Source: Streptomyces sp. 11x1 (lineage in GTDB: Bacteria > Actinomycetota > Actinomycetes > Streptomycetales > Streptomycetaceae). From it: a stretch of 64,000 bases of DNA. The notes below the pieces were generated by a model that made no database searches, was not told the DNA's origin, and saw only the letters and a program-made list of their open reading frames with translations. Shown one piece after another: positions 1 to 7,669 of this stretch (its first letter is position 1; each line of letters opens with the position of its first letter). A program made the position numbers and the translations under genes. The stretch is taken from NCBI RefSeq assembly GCF_032598905.1, contig NZ_CP122458.1, positions 496,001 to 560,000 on the forward strand, written 5' to 3'.

Positions 1-2
1 CG

Positions 3-377
3 GAGACCGCCGGCGTCGTCGACGCCATCGCCGTGTCCTCCGACGGGCTGCTGATCGCTGTCTCCCAACTGCGCGACAGGGCCGACTCCGAACGGCTCGC
101 CGCGATCGTGTCCGGCATCACCAGCCTGGCCGCGGGGGTCTCCGGCAACTACGCGCTGGGCGGCCTCAACAAGGTCATCATCGACCTGGAAGGCGGCCAC
201 GTCCTCGTCTCCGCCATCGGCAACGGCGCCGTGCTCGGCGTCGTCGCCTCCAAGGAGGCGAAACTCGGCAACATCGCCTACGAGATGACCCTCTTCGCCA
301 ACCGCGCCGGTGCCGCGCTCACCCCCCAACTGGTGATGGAGCTGAAGAACAACGTCGGCTCCGCGGCAGCCGGCTGA
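3..377 (+). CDS. Roadblock/LC7 domain protein, conservon component CvnB-like (5' partial)
   Basis: The reading frame is open from the window edge, so the N-terminus lies outside. The visible 124 residues match the roadblock/LC7 fold of conservon proteins: a stretch on one's own 'SSDGLLIAVS', then 'ITSLAAGVSGNYALGG', then a C-terminal 'GNIAYEMTLFANRAG'. In Streptomyces conservons this protein sits between a sensor kinase (CvnA) and a DUF742 protein (CvnC) and works with the GTPase CvnD in a membrane-associated, G-protein-like signalling complex. DUF742 and GTPase genes follow directly, which supports the assignment. The kinase gene is expected just upstream, outside the window. Confidence 0.85.
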   Translation, partial: ETAGVVDAIAVSSDGLLIAVSQLRDRADSERLAAIVSGITSLAAGVSGNYALGGLNKVIIDLEGGHVLVSAIGNGAVLGVVASKEAKLGNIAYEMTLFANRAGAALTPQLVMELKNNVGSAAAG

Positions 378-403
378 ACCGCTCCGCGAGGCAGGAGGTC
401 GCC

Positions 404-910
404 ATGGCCGTCGGTGGGCGAGAACCACACGAGACAGGTGGGCGGGAAGCGCACGGGACAACGGAAGACGCCCGAAGCGGCCCGCCGGGACGCATCGACG
501 GGCCGGAACCCGTCGACGGACCGGAACCGGTCGGCCGCGCCCCCGCGGTCCGGCCGTTCCTGCTGACCGCCGGCCGGGTCTCGGGGGCGGACACAGCGGC
601 ACCCCTCCCGATCGAGACCCAGATCGTGTCGACGTCCGCGGGACTCTCCGTGCTCGGCGCGCTCGCCTTCGAACGCCACGACATCGTCGCCGCGTGCCGA
701 CGGCCGCAGTCGGTCGCTGAACTGGCCGCCCGCCTGCGGCTGCACCTCAACGTGGTCCGGGTGCTCGCCGAAGATCTCTGCGCCGCGGGCCACCTGGCGG
801 TCCACGTGCCGCACGCCAGGATCGCCCAGGACATCTCCGTACTGCGAAGGGTCATCAATGGTCTCCGTGCCGTTCCCGACTCACGGGGCACACTCCGCGA
901 CAGCGGCTGA
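404..910 (+). CDS. DUF742 protein, conservon component CvnC-like
   Basis: The 168-residue protein carries the DUF742 signature in its C-terminal two thirds: 'RPFLLTAGR' near residue 47, 'PIETQIVS' near 67, and a winged-helix-like stretch 'SVAELAARLRLHLNVVRVL' near 105. The N-terminal 45 residues are a low-complexity extension rich in Gly, Pro and Glu with a doubled 'DGPEPV' unit, longer than in most family members. The start is an ATG preceded by 'aggaggtcgcc', a good ribosome-binding site. The 3' end overlaps the GTPase gene by 53 bp, so translation is probably coupled. Its role is inferred to be an adaptor between the roadblock protein and the GTPase. Confidence 0.85.
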   Translation: MAVGGREPHETGGREAHGTTEDARSGPPGRIDGPEPVDGPEPVGRAPAVRPFLLTAGRVSGADTAAPLPIETQIVSTSAGLSVLGALAFERHDIVAACRRPQSVAELAARLRLHLNVVRVLAEDLCAAGHLAVHVPHARIAQDISVLRRVINGLRAVPDSRGTLRDSG

Positions 911-1484
911 ACAGCCGCGGCCCACGCCGCCGCTGCCGGTCAAGCTGGTCATCGCCGGCGGCTTCGGGGTCGGCAAGACCACCACCGTGGGGTCGATCTC
1001 CGAGATACGGCCCCTCACCACGGAGGCCGCCATCACCGAGGTCGCCGCGGGGGTCGACGACCTCACCCACACACCCGACAAGACCACCACCACCGTCGCC
1101 ATGGACTTCGGCTGCATCACCATCGACCCGACCCTGAAGCTGTACCTGTTCGGCACACCGGGCCAGGACCGCTTCGGCTTCATGTGGGACGACATCGTCG
1201 ACGGCGCTCTCGGCGCCCTGGTCATCGTCGACACCCGCCGCCTCGACGACTGCTACGCCGCCGTCGACTACTTCGAGCACAGAGGCATCCCTTTCGCCGT
1301 CGCCGTCAACGCCTTCGACGGCGAGATCGAGCACGGCCTGGACGAAGTGAGGTGGGCCCTGGACATAGCCGAACACGTCCCCCTGACGGTCTTCGACGCG
1401 CGCAGGACCGGCTCCGTCCGAGACGCCCTCCTCGTCGTACTCGACGTCGCCCTCTCCCGCGCCGAATCAGCCGCGGCGAGGTGA
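858..1484 (+). CDS. Small GTP-binding protein, conservon component CvnD-like
   Basis: A 208-residue P-loop GTPase. The Walker A motif 'GGFGVGKTTTVGS' lies near residue 35, the switch/Walker B region 'LYLFGTPGQDRF' near 95, and an 'NAFDG' stretch near 151 stands at the NKxD position, as in the Streptomyces CvnD family. It is the last recognisable conservon gene here and overlaps the preceding DUF742 gene by 53 bp. CvnD proteins bind and hydrolyse GTP and bind the roadblock partner. Some conservons continue with cytochrome P450 genes. This one is followed instead by an oxygenase remnant. Confidence 0.9.
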   Translation: MVSVPFPTHGAHSATAAEQPRPTPPLPVKLVIAGGFGVGKTTTVGSISEIRPLTTEAAITEVAAGVDDLTHTPDKTTTTVAMDFGCITIDPTLKLYLFGTPGQDRFGFMWDDIVDGALGALVIVDTRRLDDCYAAVDYFEHRGIPFAVAVNAFDGEIEHGLDEVRWALDIAEHVPLTVFDARRTGSVRDALLVVLDVALSRAESAAAR

Positions 1485-1680
1485 GTCACCGACGGCACCC
1501 GGACGGCCGCCGACATCGTCGTGGGCGCTGACGGCGTCCACACCACCGTGGGGCAGTGCGTCACCTGGGCGGGCGCGCCGCGGTTCTCGGGCATCTGCGC
1601 CCGGCGGTGCCTCGTGCCGGCCGACAGCGCGCCGGAGTTCGCGCGGCACCCGGTCCGGACGCGGTGGCTCGGCCCGGACC
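1485..1680 (+). pseudogene. Remnant of a FAD-dependent monooxygenase
   Basis: Directly after the GTPase stop codon, one frame encodes about 65 residues with the hallmark of salicylate-hydroxylase-like FAD monooxygenases: 'AADIVVGADGVHTTV' (the second FAD-contacting motif, normally DxxxGADGxxSxVR) followed by 'PRFSGICARRCLVPA' and 'EFARHPVRTRWLGP'. There is no start codon, no N-terminal dinucleotide-binding fold and no C-terminal half. Similarity ends near position 1680. This is an internal slice of a gene of about 400 codons, left behind by deletion on both sides. Confidence 0.65.
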
Positions 1681-1761
1681 GAACGCGACGGCGCTCGCGC
1701 CGGCCGCAAGCAGCCTGGGCGGCGGCGAGTTCCAGGCGAGGGCAGTTCGCTGGGGCGCCTG

Positions 1762-2073
1762 GTGTACCCGCACCGGGACCGGCTCGTCGTCCGTCCCGCT
1801 CGGCACACCTGGGAGCACGGTCGGCTGGTCGTGCGCACACCCGCGCCCGCCGCCGAGGTCACGGCGACCTACCACGTGGACGAGATCCGTGCCGTGGGAG
1901 GCACCGGCTGGCTCGTCACCGTCGCCGGACCGATCGAGGTGATCACCGACCCCGACGAGGCCGCCCATCATCGGCGCACCCTCTCCGGCTGGGCCCACAG
2001 CCCGCACGACACCCTGCTGCGCCCGGTCCCCAAGACCGTGACCGGCTTCCGCCTGATGCGCGCGGAGGTGTGA
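1762..2073 (+). CDS. Truncated pyridoxamine-5'-phosphate-oxidase-like flavin-binding protein
   Basis: The 103-residue product resembles the C-terminal two thirds of the small PNPOx-like proteins common in Streptomyces. 'GRLVVRTPA' and 'YHVDEIRAVGGTGWLVTVAG' correspond to the split-barrel strands usually read as 'FEVDDIDxxxGTGWSVxVxG'. In-frame similarity ('SLGRLVY') begins just upstream of the GTG used here, so the true N-terminus seems to be missing. The intact protein at 33505-34416 contains the same domain and is a useful comparison. It may be a decaying gene: the neighbouring DNA is also a gene remnant. The start choice is uncertain. Confidence 0.4.
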   Translation: MYPHRDRLVVRPARHTWEHGRLVVRTPAPAAEVTATYHVDEIRAVGGTGWLVTVAGPIEVITDPDEAAHHRRTLSGWAHSPHDTLLRPVPKTVTGFRLMRAEV

Positions 2074-2495
2074 TGGGTCCCCAGCCCGGCCTGCCGCCCC
2101 ATCGGCGTGCGGTGACGCCACCGGCGTCGCGGGTCAGCCACGGCGTCCGGCACGCCGCGCCGTGCCCTGGCGCTGCTGTCGGTCGCCAACCCGGAGGGGG
2201 AGAGCCGCGTCGGCATGCCCCACCCCGACCGAACGGGCCCACGCGTGAGCAAAGTCGAGAACGGTGACGTTCGCGTGGTCCACCAATGTCGGGCAAGTGC
2301 TCGGCGTTACGTCCGCCGGACCACACCCGCCCGGGCCGGCGATGCGATCGTCGGCGGTTCCCTTCTGCCGCGCAATTCGGTGTCGGCACCCCCACAGGCG
2401 AGGATGGACCACATGTGTGTGACAAGTGGGTGGAATTACTGCGCCACGGAACGGCCGACACGGTCGTACCGCGCCACCGGGGAGGGGACTTCACC
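2074..2495 (+). other. Intergenic stretch without a recognised gene
   Basis: About 420 bp between the truncated flavin-binding protein and the ArsR regulator. No open frame has convincing similarity or codon bias. A short 'RVSKVENGD' string near 2247 recalls XRE helix-turn-helix proteins but is isolated. The promoter of the ArsR gene should lie in the last 100 bp. Confidence 0.4.
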
Positions 2496-2846
2496 GTGAC
2501 GACCCCGCTGTACCAACTGAAGGCCGAGTTCTTCAAGACGCTGGGGCATCCGGCGCGCATCCGGGTGCTGGAGCTGCTGAGCGAGCGCGAGCACGCGGTG
2601 GCGGAGATGCTGCCCGTGGTGAGGATCGAGCCGGCGCACCTGTCGCAGCAGCTCGCGGTGCTGCGGCGGGCGAATCTGGTGGTGACACGCAAGGAGGGCT
2701 CGACCGTGTACTACTCGCTGACCAGCCCGCACATCGCCGAACTGCTTCGGGTCGCCCGCACGATCCTGTCCGGCGTGCTGGCCGGGCAGGCCGAACTCCT
2801 CGCCGACCTGCGGGCCGCCTCGCCTCACACGCAGGCCCCGTCCTGA
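2496..2846 (+). CDS. ArsR-family winged-helix transcriptional regulator
   Basis: A 116-residue ArsR/SmtB-type repressor. 'FFKTLGHPARIRVLELLSE' forms the first helices. 'HLSQQLAVLRRANLV' is the recognition helix region. 'RKEGSTVYYSLTSP' forms the beta wing. No Cys-x-Cys metal site is visible, so the signal is not obviously a metal. The GTG start is chosen because 'ggagggg' lies 9 bp upstream; the frame is open further upstream but without similarity. It stands alone between intergenic gaps. An ArsR protein (Rv0081) also belongs to the M. tuberculosis DosR set, though this similarity is only at family level. Confidence 0.88.
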   Translation: MTTPLYQLKAEFFKTLGHPARIRVLELLSEREHAVAEMLPVVRIEPAHLSQQLAVLRRANLVVTRKEGSTVYYSLTSPHIAELLRVARTILSGVLAGQAELLADLRAASPHTQAPS

Positions 2847-3093
2847 GGCGTCGGCCCACCGGGCTGAACTCGGCGCCCCCGTGACAAGGCCCCGGGCGGG
2901 TCGCCGACGCGACGGTCGTCACCCATGCTGGAAGGGAGTCACACGACTGTCGGAAGTCGCGTCCGCGGAGGTGGGCCGCAGCCCTCGGCGCCGTCACCGG
3001 GTCGGGTACGGCAGGGCCGCACCACATTGAATGCCAGGGCCGGCAGCCGTCCGCCGGGCGGCGTCGGCGTGTGCGAGAAGCAGGGAGGACGCC

Positions 3094-4119
3094 ATGAAGG
3101 TCGGAGTGTTGACCGGTGGCGGCGACTGCCCCGGACTCAACGCCGTGATCCGCAGCGTCGTACGCAAAGGTGTTCAGGAGTACGCTTTCGATTTCGTCGG
3201 CCTGCGGGACGGCTGGCGCGGTGCTCTCCAGGGCGACGTCGTACCGCTGGAGGTCTCCGACGTACGCGGGATCCTCCCCCGCGGGGGCACCATCCTGGGT
3301 TCGTCGCGCACCAACCCGTTCAAGCACGGGGACGGGGCCCGGCGCATACAGGACACCCTCGCGGAGCACCGGATAGACGCGCTCGTCGTCATCGGCGGCG
3401 AGGACACCCTCGGCGCGGCCACCGAGCTGAGCCGTCACGGCATCAACCTCGTCGGTGTGCCGAAGACCATCGACAACGACGTGTCCGGCACCGACTACAC
3501 CTTCGGCTTCGACACGGCGGTCGGCATCGCGACGGAGGCCATCGACCGTCTGCACACCACCGCCGAATCGCACATGCGCACGCTTGTGGTGGAGGTGATG
3601 GGGAGGCACTCCGGCTGGATCGCCCTGCACGCCGGCGTGGCGGGCGGCGCCAACGCCATCCTCGTCCCGGAGCGGCCGTTCGACATCGACCAGGTGTGCG
3701 AGTGGGTGAAGAACCGCTTCCAGATCAACTACGCGCCGATCGTCGTGGCCGCCGAAGGAGCCATGCCCAACGAAGGCCAGATGGTCCTCAAGGACCGCTC
3801 ACTGGACGAGTACGGTCATGTACGGCTGTCCGGCATCGGCGAGTGGCTCGCCCAGGAGATCGAGGCACGTACGGCGACCGAGGCGCGTACCACCGTCCTC
3901 GGCCACATCCAGCGGGGAGGCACCCCGAGCGCCTTCGACCGCTGGCTCGCCACACGTTTCGGGCTGCACGCCGTCGACGCGGTCAAGGACGGCGACTTCG
4001 GGACGATGACGGCACTGCGCGGAACTGAGATCGTGCGTGTCCCCCTCGACGACACCAGGAAGGGGACGAAGCTGGTCGATCCGTCGTTGTACGAGGAGTT
4101 CGAGGTGTTCTTCGGGTGA
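3094..4119 (+). CDS. pfkA: 6-phosphofructokinase, PfkA family, predicted pyrophosphate-dependent
   Basis: The 341-residue enzyme phosphorylates fructose 6-phosphate at C1 in glycolysis. Family motifs are clear: 'GGGDCPGLNAVIR' (residues 8-20), 'PKTIDNDV' (123-130), 'MGRHSGWIALHAG' near 170 and 'LGHIQRGGTPSAFDR' near 270. The phosphoryl-donor site reads 'GGEDTLG' (101-107) and 'PKTIDND'. Asp104 and Lys124 are the residues that typify PPi-using enzymes. ATP-using family members have Gly104, and the S. coelicolor ATP enzyme, as I recall it, keeps Gly104 although it also has Lys124. The reaction would then be reversible and spare ATP. The start ATG follows 'agggaggac'. The gene appears to be single. 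Confidence 0.93.
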   Translation: MKVGVLTGGGDCPGLNAVIRSVVRKGVQEYAFDFVGLRDGWRGALQGDVVPLEVSDVRGILPRGGTILGSSRTNPFKHGDGARRIQDTLAEHRIDALVVIGGEDTLGAATELSRHGINLVGVPKTIDNDVSGTDYTFGFDTAVGIATEAIDRLHTTAESHMRTLVVEVMGRHSGWIALHAGVAGGANAILVPERPFDIDQVCEWVKNRFQINYAPIVVAAEGAMPNEGQMVLKDRSLDEYGHVRLSGIGEWLAQEIEARTATEARTTVLGHIQRGGTPSAFDRWLATRFGLHAVDAVKDGDFGTMTALRGTEIVRVPLDDTRKGTKLVDPSLYEEFEVFFG

Positions 4120-4183
4120 TCGGGCGCCCCGCCTCCGGCAGCTGATCCACCACCGCGCCGCCCGCGTGCGATCCGCGCCGCCG

Positions 4184-5071
4184 TCACCCCGCGTGCGGTA
4201 CGACCACGACCGGGCAGCGGGTGTGGTGCAGTACCGCGTGGGTGACCGGCCCCAGCCGACCCTCGACCGCCCCCGGGTCGGTACGACGGCCCACGACCAG
4301 CAGGTCCGACCGGTGGGAGGCGTTCAGCAAAGCCTGCGCCGGATGGAGCAGGACGACATCGGTGCGGACGGTCACGCCCGGGTACTTGTCCCGCCACGGC
4401 CGCAGGCCGTCGGCCGCCCGAAAGACCTCCTGGTCCTCCCAGGTGGCACGGTCCTCCTCGGTCACGAACAGCCTCTGTGGAGAGACGGCCTCGGCCGGGA
4501 GAGCCCACGCCTTCACCACGTGCAGCGGAGCCTCCCGGCCCTCGGCGGACATGAACGCGAAGTCCGCCACCTCGCCGACCGGACGACGGGAGTCGAAACC
4601 CACCACGACCTCGGCGGCGCTCCCCGCGCCCTCCCCGGCCTCGAAGCCCCCGACCGGTCGGGGAGGCACCAGCACGACGGGGCAGACGGCCGCCGCAGCC
4701 GCGCGAAGCGCCACCGACCCGACCGCGAGGCCGTCGAAGCCGCCCGCCCCCCTCGTTCCGACCACGAGGAGCGCCGCGTCGCGCGCCGCCGCGAGAAGCG
4801 CCGCAGCCGGTGCCTCGGCGGTCTGCTCACCCCGCACCTGGAGGTCCGGACAGCGGGCACCGAGATCGGCGACGGCCCGCTGGAGCACCCGTTCACCCAC
4901 GCGGTGCAGCATCTCCGCGGCCGCGTCCGGGACGACCTCGTCCGGAAGCGACGGAGATGCCTGTACGAGACGGAGGGGCAGGCCGCGCAGGACGGCTTCC
5001 CGCGCGGCCCAGTCGACCGCGGCCATACCGCGCTCGGATCCATCGACACCCGCCAGGACAGGGCGGTTCAT
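4184..5071 (-). CDS. Universal stress protein with two tandem Usp domains
   Basis: A 295-residue protein with two Usp (alpha/beta Rossmann-like) domains. The first, about residues 1-145, ends with the ATP-binding loop 'VVGTRGAGGFDGLAVGSV'. The second, about 150-295, has a degenerate loop, 'VVGRRTDPGAVEGRLGPV', where GP replaces GS. Tandem Usp proteins of actinobacteria (for example Rv2623 and Rv2005c of M. tuberculosis) bind ATP and accumulate in hypoxia and stationary phase. The ATG is preceded by 'aaggaggaagcg'. It is transcribed convergently with pfkA, and only 64 bp separate the two stop codons. Confidence 0.93.
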   Translation of the reverse strand: MNRPVLAGVDGSERGMAAVDWAAREAVLRGLPLRLVQASPSLPDEVVPDAAAEMLHRVGERVLQRAVADLGARCPDLQVRGEQTAEAPAAALLAAARDAALLVVGTRGAGGFDGLAVGSVALRAAAAAVCPVVLVPPRPVGGFEAGEGAGSAAEVVVGFDSRRPVGEVADFAFMSAEGREAPLHVVKAWALPAEAVSPQRLFVTEEDRATWEDQEVFRAADGLRPWRDKYPGVTVRTDVVLLHPAQALLNASHRSDLLVVGRRTDPGAVEGRLGPVTHAVLHHTRCPVVVVPHAG

Positions 5072-5443
5072 CGCTTCCTCCTTCGCCCGCGGCGGCGGCG
5101 CGCGGGTCCGTCCCGCATCGTCTCCGCCGCTCTTCCACTGTTCCAGACAAGCACCCGCGGGTCCTGGTGGGCGACGAGGAGACCGCCGGTCCGGCGAATT
5201 GCGCGGGAAGGCCGTTCAGTCTCTGGCGAAGGGCCTGCGTGGCCGTGTCGGACGATCACGCGGCACGACATGGTGGAGGACGGGCCGAGAAAACGGGGGC
5301 CGACGGGCACCGCTCACGGTCACGCGGCGCAGCTCGGCTCCTCGTCGAAGTCGCCGTCGCGCCCATGACGCCGACGCGTACGGCCTCCGCCGAAGTCCGC
5401 GCACCTGGCGGCGCTGCGGCTGTTCCCCCCTCGCGTGGAGCGG
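5072..5443 (-). other. Intergenic stretch without a recognised gene
   Basis: About 370 bp between the Usp start and the end of the broken capA locus. I find no convincing coding sequence and no copy of the 16-bp box found at other promoters in this window. The Usp promoter must lie in its left part. Confidence 0.35.
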
Positions 5444-6294
5444 TCAGTGCCCCGGGGCGTGCCGGTCGGGGATGTCGTCCGGCTTCCCGCCGACGACGGC
5501 GAAGAGGTCGGCGGCAGCGGCGAGGGAGGCCGCCTGGAGTGCCGCGGTCGCGGAGGCCACGATCGTGGGCCGGTGGCCAAGGTTGAAGGCGTCACGGGCG
5601 GTGGCGCCGACACACATGTGGTGAACCCGGCCAGGACGAGGTCGGCTCCGGCGGCGGTCAGAGCGGCGGCCGCGCGGCGTACGTGCGCAACGGGGCGGGT
5701 GGTCATGTTCGGTCCCCAGTGCACGCTGACCAGGACCAGATCCGCGTCGTCGGAGGGGGCGCGGACGGCGTCGACGAGCCAGTCGGGCATCTCCTTGTTC
5801 CACAGATCGGCGTAGGCCACACCGGAACGGTCGGTGTCCGCCGCGTACTCGGCGGGGTGGTCGGTGACCGCGAGGAGGCCGAGACGCAGCCCACCCATCT
5901 GCGTGATCAGCGGGGCACGGGCCTCACGGGCCGTCGCTCCCGCCCCGATCACGCGGAGGCCCGCCCGCCCCAGGAGATCGCGGGTGTCGAGGAGGGCCTC
6001 GGGGCCGAAGTCGAGGGCGTGATTGTTGGCCAGGGACACCGCGTCCACGCCGAGGCCGGCCAGGACGTCGGCCGCGCGGGGCGGAGCACGGAAGAAGAAG
6101 GCCTTGCCCGGCAGGTTCACGGGTGCGCCCCGGTCCGAGACACAGCACTCGAGGTTGAGCAGGAACAGGTCCGCGTCGGCGACCGCCCTGTGCACCGCCG
6201 GTGTGAAGAGCGGGCGCGGATGGCGGTGAGCCAGTCTCTCGGCGACCCCGCGGCCCCGCATGGTGTCTCCGGCCAGCGCGATGGTGACGGCCAT
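5444..6294 (-). pseudogene. capA-like gene fused out of frame to the tail of a cysteine-hydrolase gene
   Basis: The 5' part (6294 down to about 5627) encodes 220 residues of a CapA/PgsA-type metallophosphatase-like protein: 'IALAGDTMRGRGVAERL', 'FLLNLECCVSD', 'VSLANNHALDFG', 'SVHWGPNM', up to 'GADLVLAG'. The normal continuation (the His-rich 'GHSAHVFHGV' region and the C-terminus) is missing. In another frame, 5626 to 5444 encodes 'MCVGATARDAFNLGHRPTIV' and 'ATAALQAASLAAAADLFAVVGG', the C-terminal part of an isochorismatase-like hydrolase including its catalytic Cys. Both parent families have 'LVLAG' at this point, so a deletion probably joined two neighbouring genes there. The CapA frame stays open to 5320 with unrelated sequence. 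A CapA homologue (Rv0574c) is in the DosR regulon. Confidence 0.75.
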
Positions 6295-6399
6295 GGCACT
6301 CGTGCCTCCCGCGGCGCGTCCGAGCGGACGGCACGAGCCGAACCCCGGCCCGCGCCGACGTTCTCTCCCGCATTCCCTCGTCTGCGACGGATCAGGGAA

Positions 6400-6415
6400 A
6401 GGGCCGAAAGGCCTG
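6400..6415 (+). promoter_or_regulatory. Putative dormancy-regulon box (GC-rich near-palindrome)
   Basis: AGGGCCGAAAGGCCTG lies about 150 bp upstream of the Usp gene that starts at 6563. It shares the AGGGCC...GGCC arms of the 16-bp motif that recurs at many promoters in this window. The role as operator is inferred. Confidence 0.4.
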
Positions 6416-6562
6416 GCTGAGCACCCGCCGGACCGGCCTCTGGAGACCTCGGTCGACCGGACCAGGGCCCGTACGGGGCGCGGCGTGGCGGGACTCGGCG
6501 GAAGGGGCGAGGCTGGAAGGAGCCGGACGGTCAGCGACGTGGAGATCACGTGGAGGCGCATC

Positions 6563-7435
6563 ATGGACGGTGCGGGCGGGCGTCGGCCCGTCGTGGTGGG
6601 AGTGGATCCCGACCCCTCGAAACGGCTCGCCCTGGTCTGGGCCGCCGACGAGGCGGCTCGCAGGGGCTCGCCGCTGCGGCTCGTCCACGTCCGCGGCGTG
6701 CTGTACGGCGGCTACCGGTCGGGCGAGGCGCGGCGGTCGTGGGAACAGGGGGACGAGGCGCTTCGGTCCGTGGGTGAGCGGGTGCTCGGGGAAGCGGTGG
6801 CCCTCGTGGAGTCACGACGGCCGGCGGTCGAGGTGTCGGCGTCGCTTGCGGACGGCGAACCGGCGTGGGTCCTGCGCGAGGAGGCTCGGAACGCATCGAT
6901 GGTCGTGGTGGGTTCCTGGCATCTGAACACCCGGCGCGGACTGTTCGATTCCGCCTCGGTGGCGCTGCCGCTGATCGCCCATGCCCGCTGCCCGGTCGTC
7001 GTCGTCCCGGAACCGGAGCACACCGCACAGCAGCCCGCGTACCTCGTGGTGGGCGTCGACGGCAGCCCGCACGCCGCCGCGGCGGTGGACCTCGCGTTCG
7101 AGGAGGCGGCCCTGCGCGGGGCTGCCCTCCGCGCCCTGTACGTGTGGCATCCACCCCTGCTCGGCACGCTCGACGAGGAGGCGGCGACGCAGGAATGCCA
7201 CCGGTTGCTGTCCGAGACGACGGCGGGCCGCGCGGCGACGTACCCGGAAGTGGACCTGCGTCACGAGGTCGTGCGCGGGCACCCGGTGCAGGTCCTGGCG
7301 GAAGCCTCGGCACACGCCCTGGGCCTGGTGGTGGGGACCCGTGGGCACGGAGGCTTCGCGGGCATGGTGCTGGGGTCGGTGAGCCAGGGCGTGCTGCACC
7401 ACGCCCGGTGCCCGGTGATCACCGTCCCTGTGTGA
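6563..7435 (+). CDS. Universal stress protein with two tandem Usp domains
   Basis: A 290-residue tandem Usp protein. Here the first domain is the degenerate one: its loop reads 'VVGSWHLNTRRGLFDSAS'. The second has the canonical ATP-binding loop, 'VVGTRGHGGFAGMVLGSV', just before 'HHARCPVITVPV' at the C-terminus. The ATG at 6563 is chosen because 'tggaggcg' lies about 6 bp upstream and Usp similarity starts immediately ('RPVVVGVDPDPSKRLAL'); the frame is open further upstream without similarity. It is divergent from the broken capA gene, and a putative dormancy box lies in the shared upstream region. The likely role is an ATP-binding stress or dormancy regulator. Confidence 0.93.
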   Translation: MDGAGGRRPVVVGVDPDPSKRLALVWAADEAARRGSPLRLVHVRGVLYGGYRSGEARRSWEQGDEALRSVGERVLGEAVALVESRRPAVEVSASLADGEPAWVLREEARNASMVVVGSWHLNTRRGLFDSASVALPLIAHARCPVVVVPEPEHTAQQPAYLVVGVDGSPHAAAAVDLAFEEAALRGAALRALYVWHPPLLGTLDEEAATQECHRLLSETTAGRAATYPEVDLRHEVVRGHPVQVLAEASAHALGLVVGTRGHGGFAGMVLGSVSQGVLHHARCPVITVPV

Positions 7436-7669
7436 GGCCGCGGAGGCACGGCAGGGCCCACCGGGGTCCGATCACCGCCCCGGACGGCCCTGGTGGTGCC
7501 GACAGGCTCGGCAGCAGGATGAGAACGCGCCGCCGCCTCCGGGCGGTGGACCGGCGGAACGTCCGGCCGACTCCCTGGAGCGCGTGATGCAAGAAGCCTC
7601 TCGCACGGCCCTCATCGCGCTGCGGACAGGTGCGCCCACGGCGGTCCCCCCGGCCTCGTCCGGGGCCGC

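Noticed and set aside
2220..2290. Fragment of an XRE-type DNA-binding protein ('RVSKVENGD')
   Set aside because: Only about ten residues match, with nothing recognisable on either side in any frame.
2971..2986. Possible dormancy box upstream of pfkA (GTGGGCCGCAGCCCTC)
   Set aside because: The arms are shifted and the spacer is shorter than in the other copies, so it is not counted among the boxes. A weaker pair near 7453-7491, before the P-type ATPase, was left out for the same reason.
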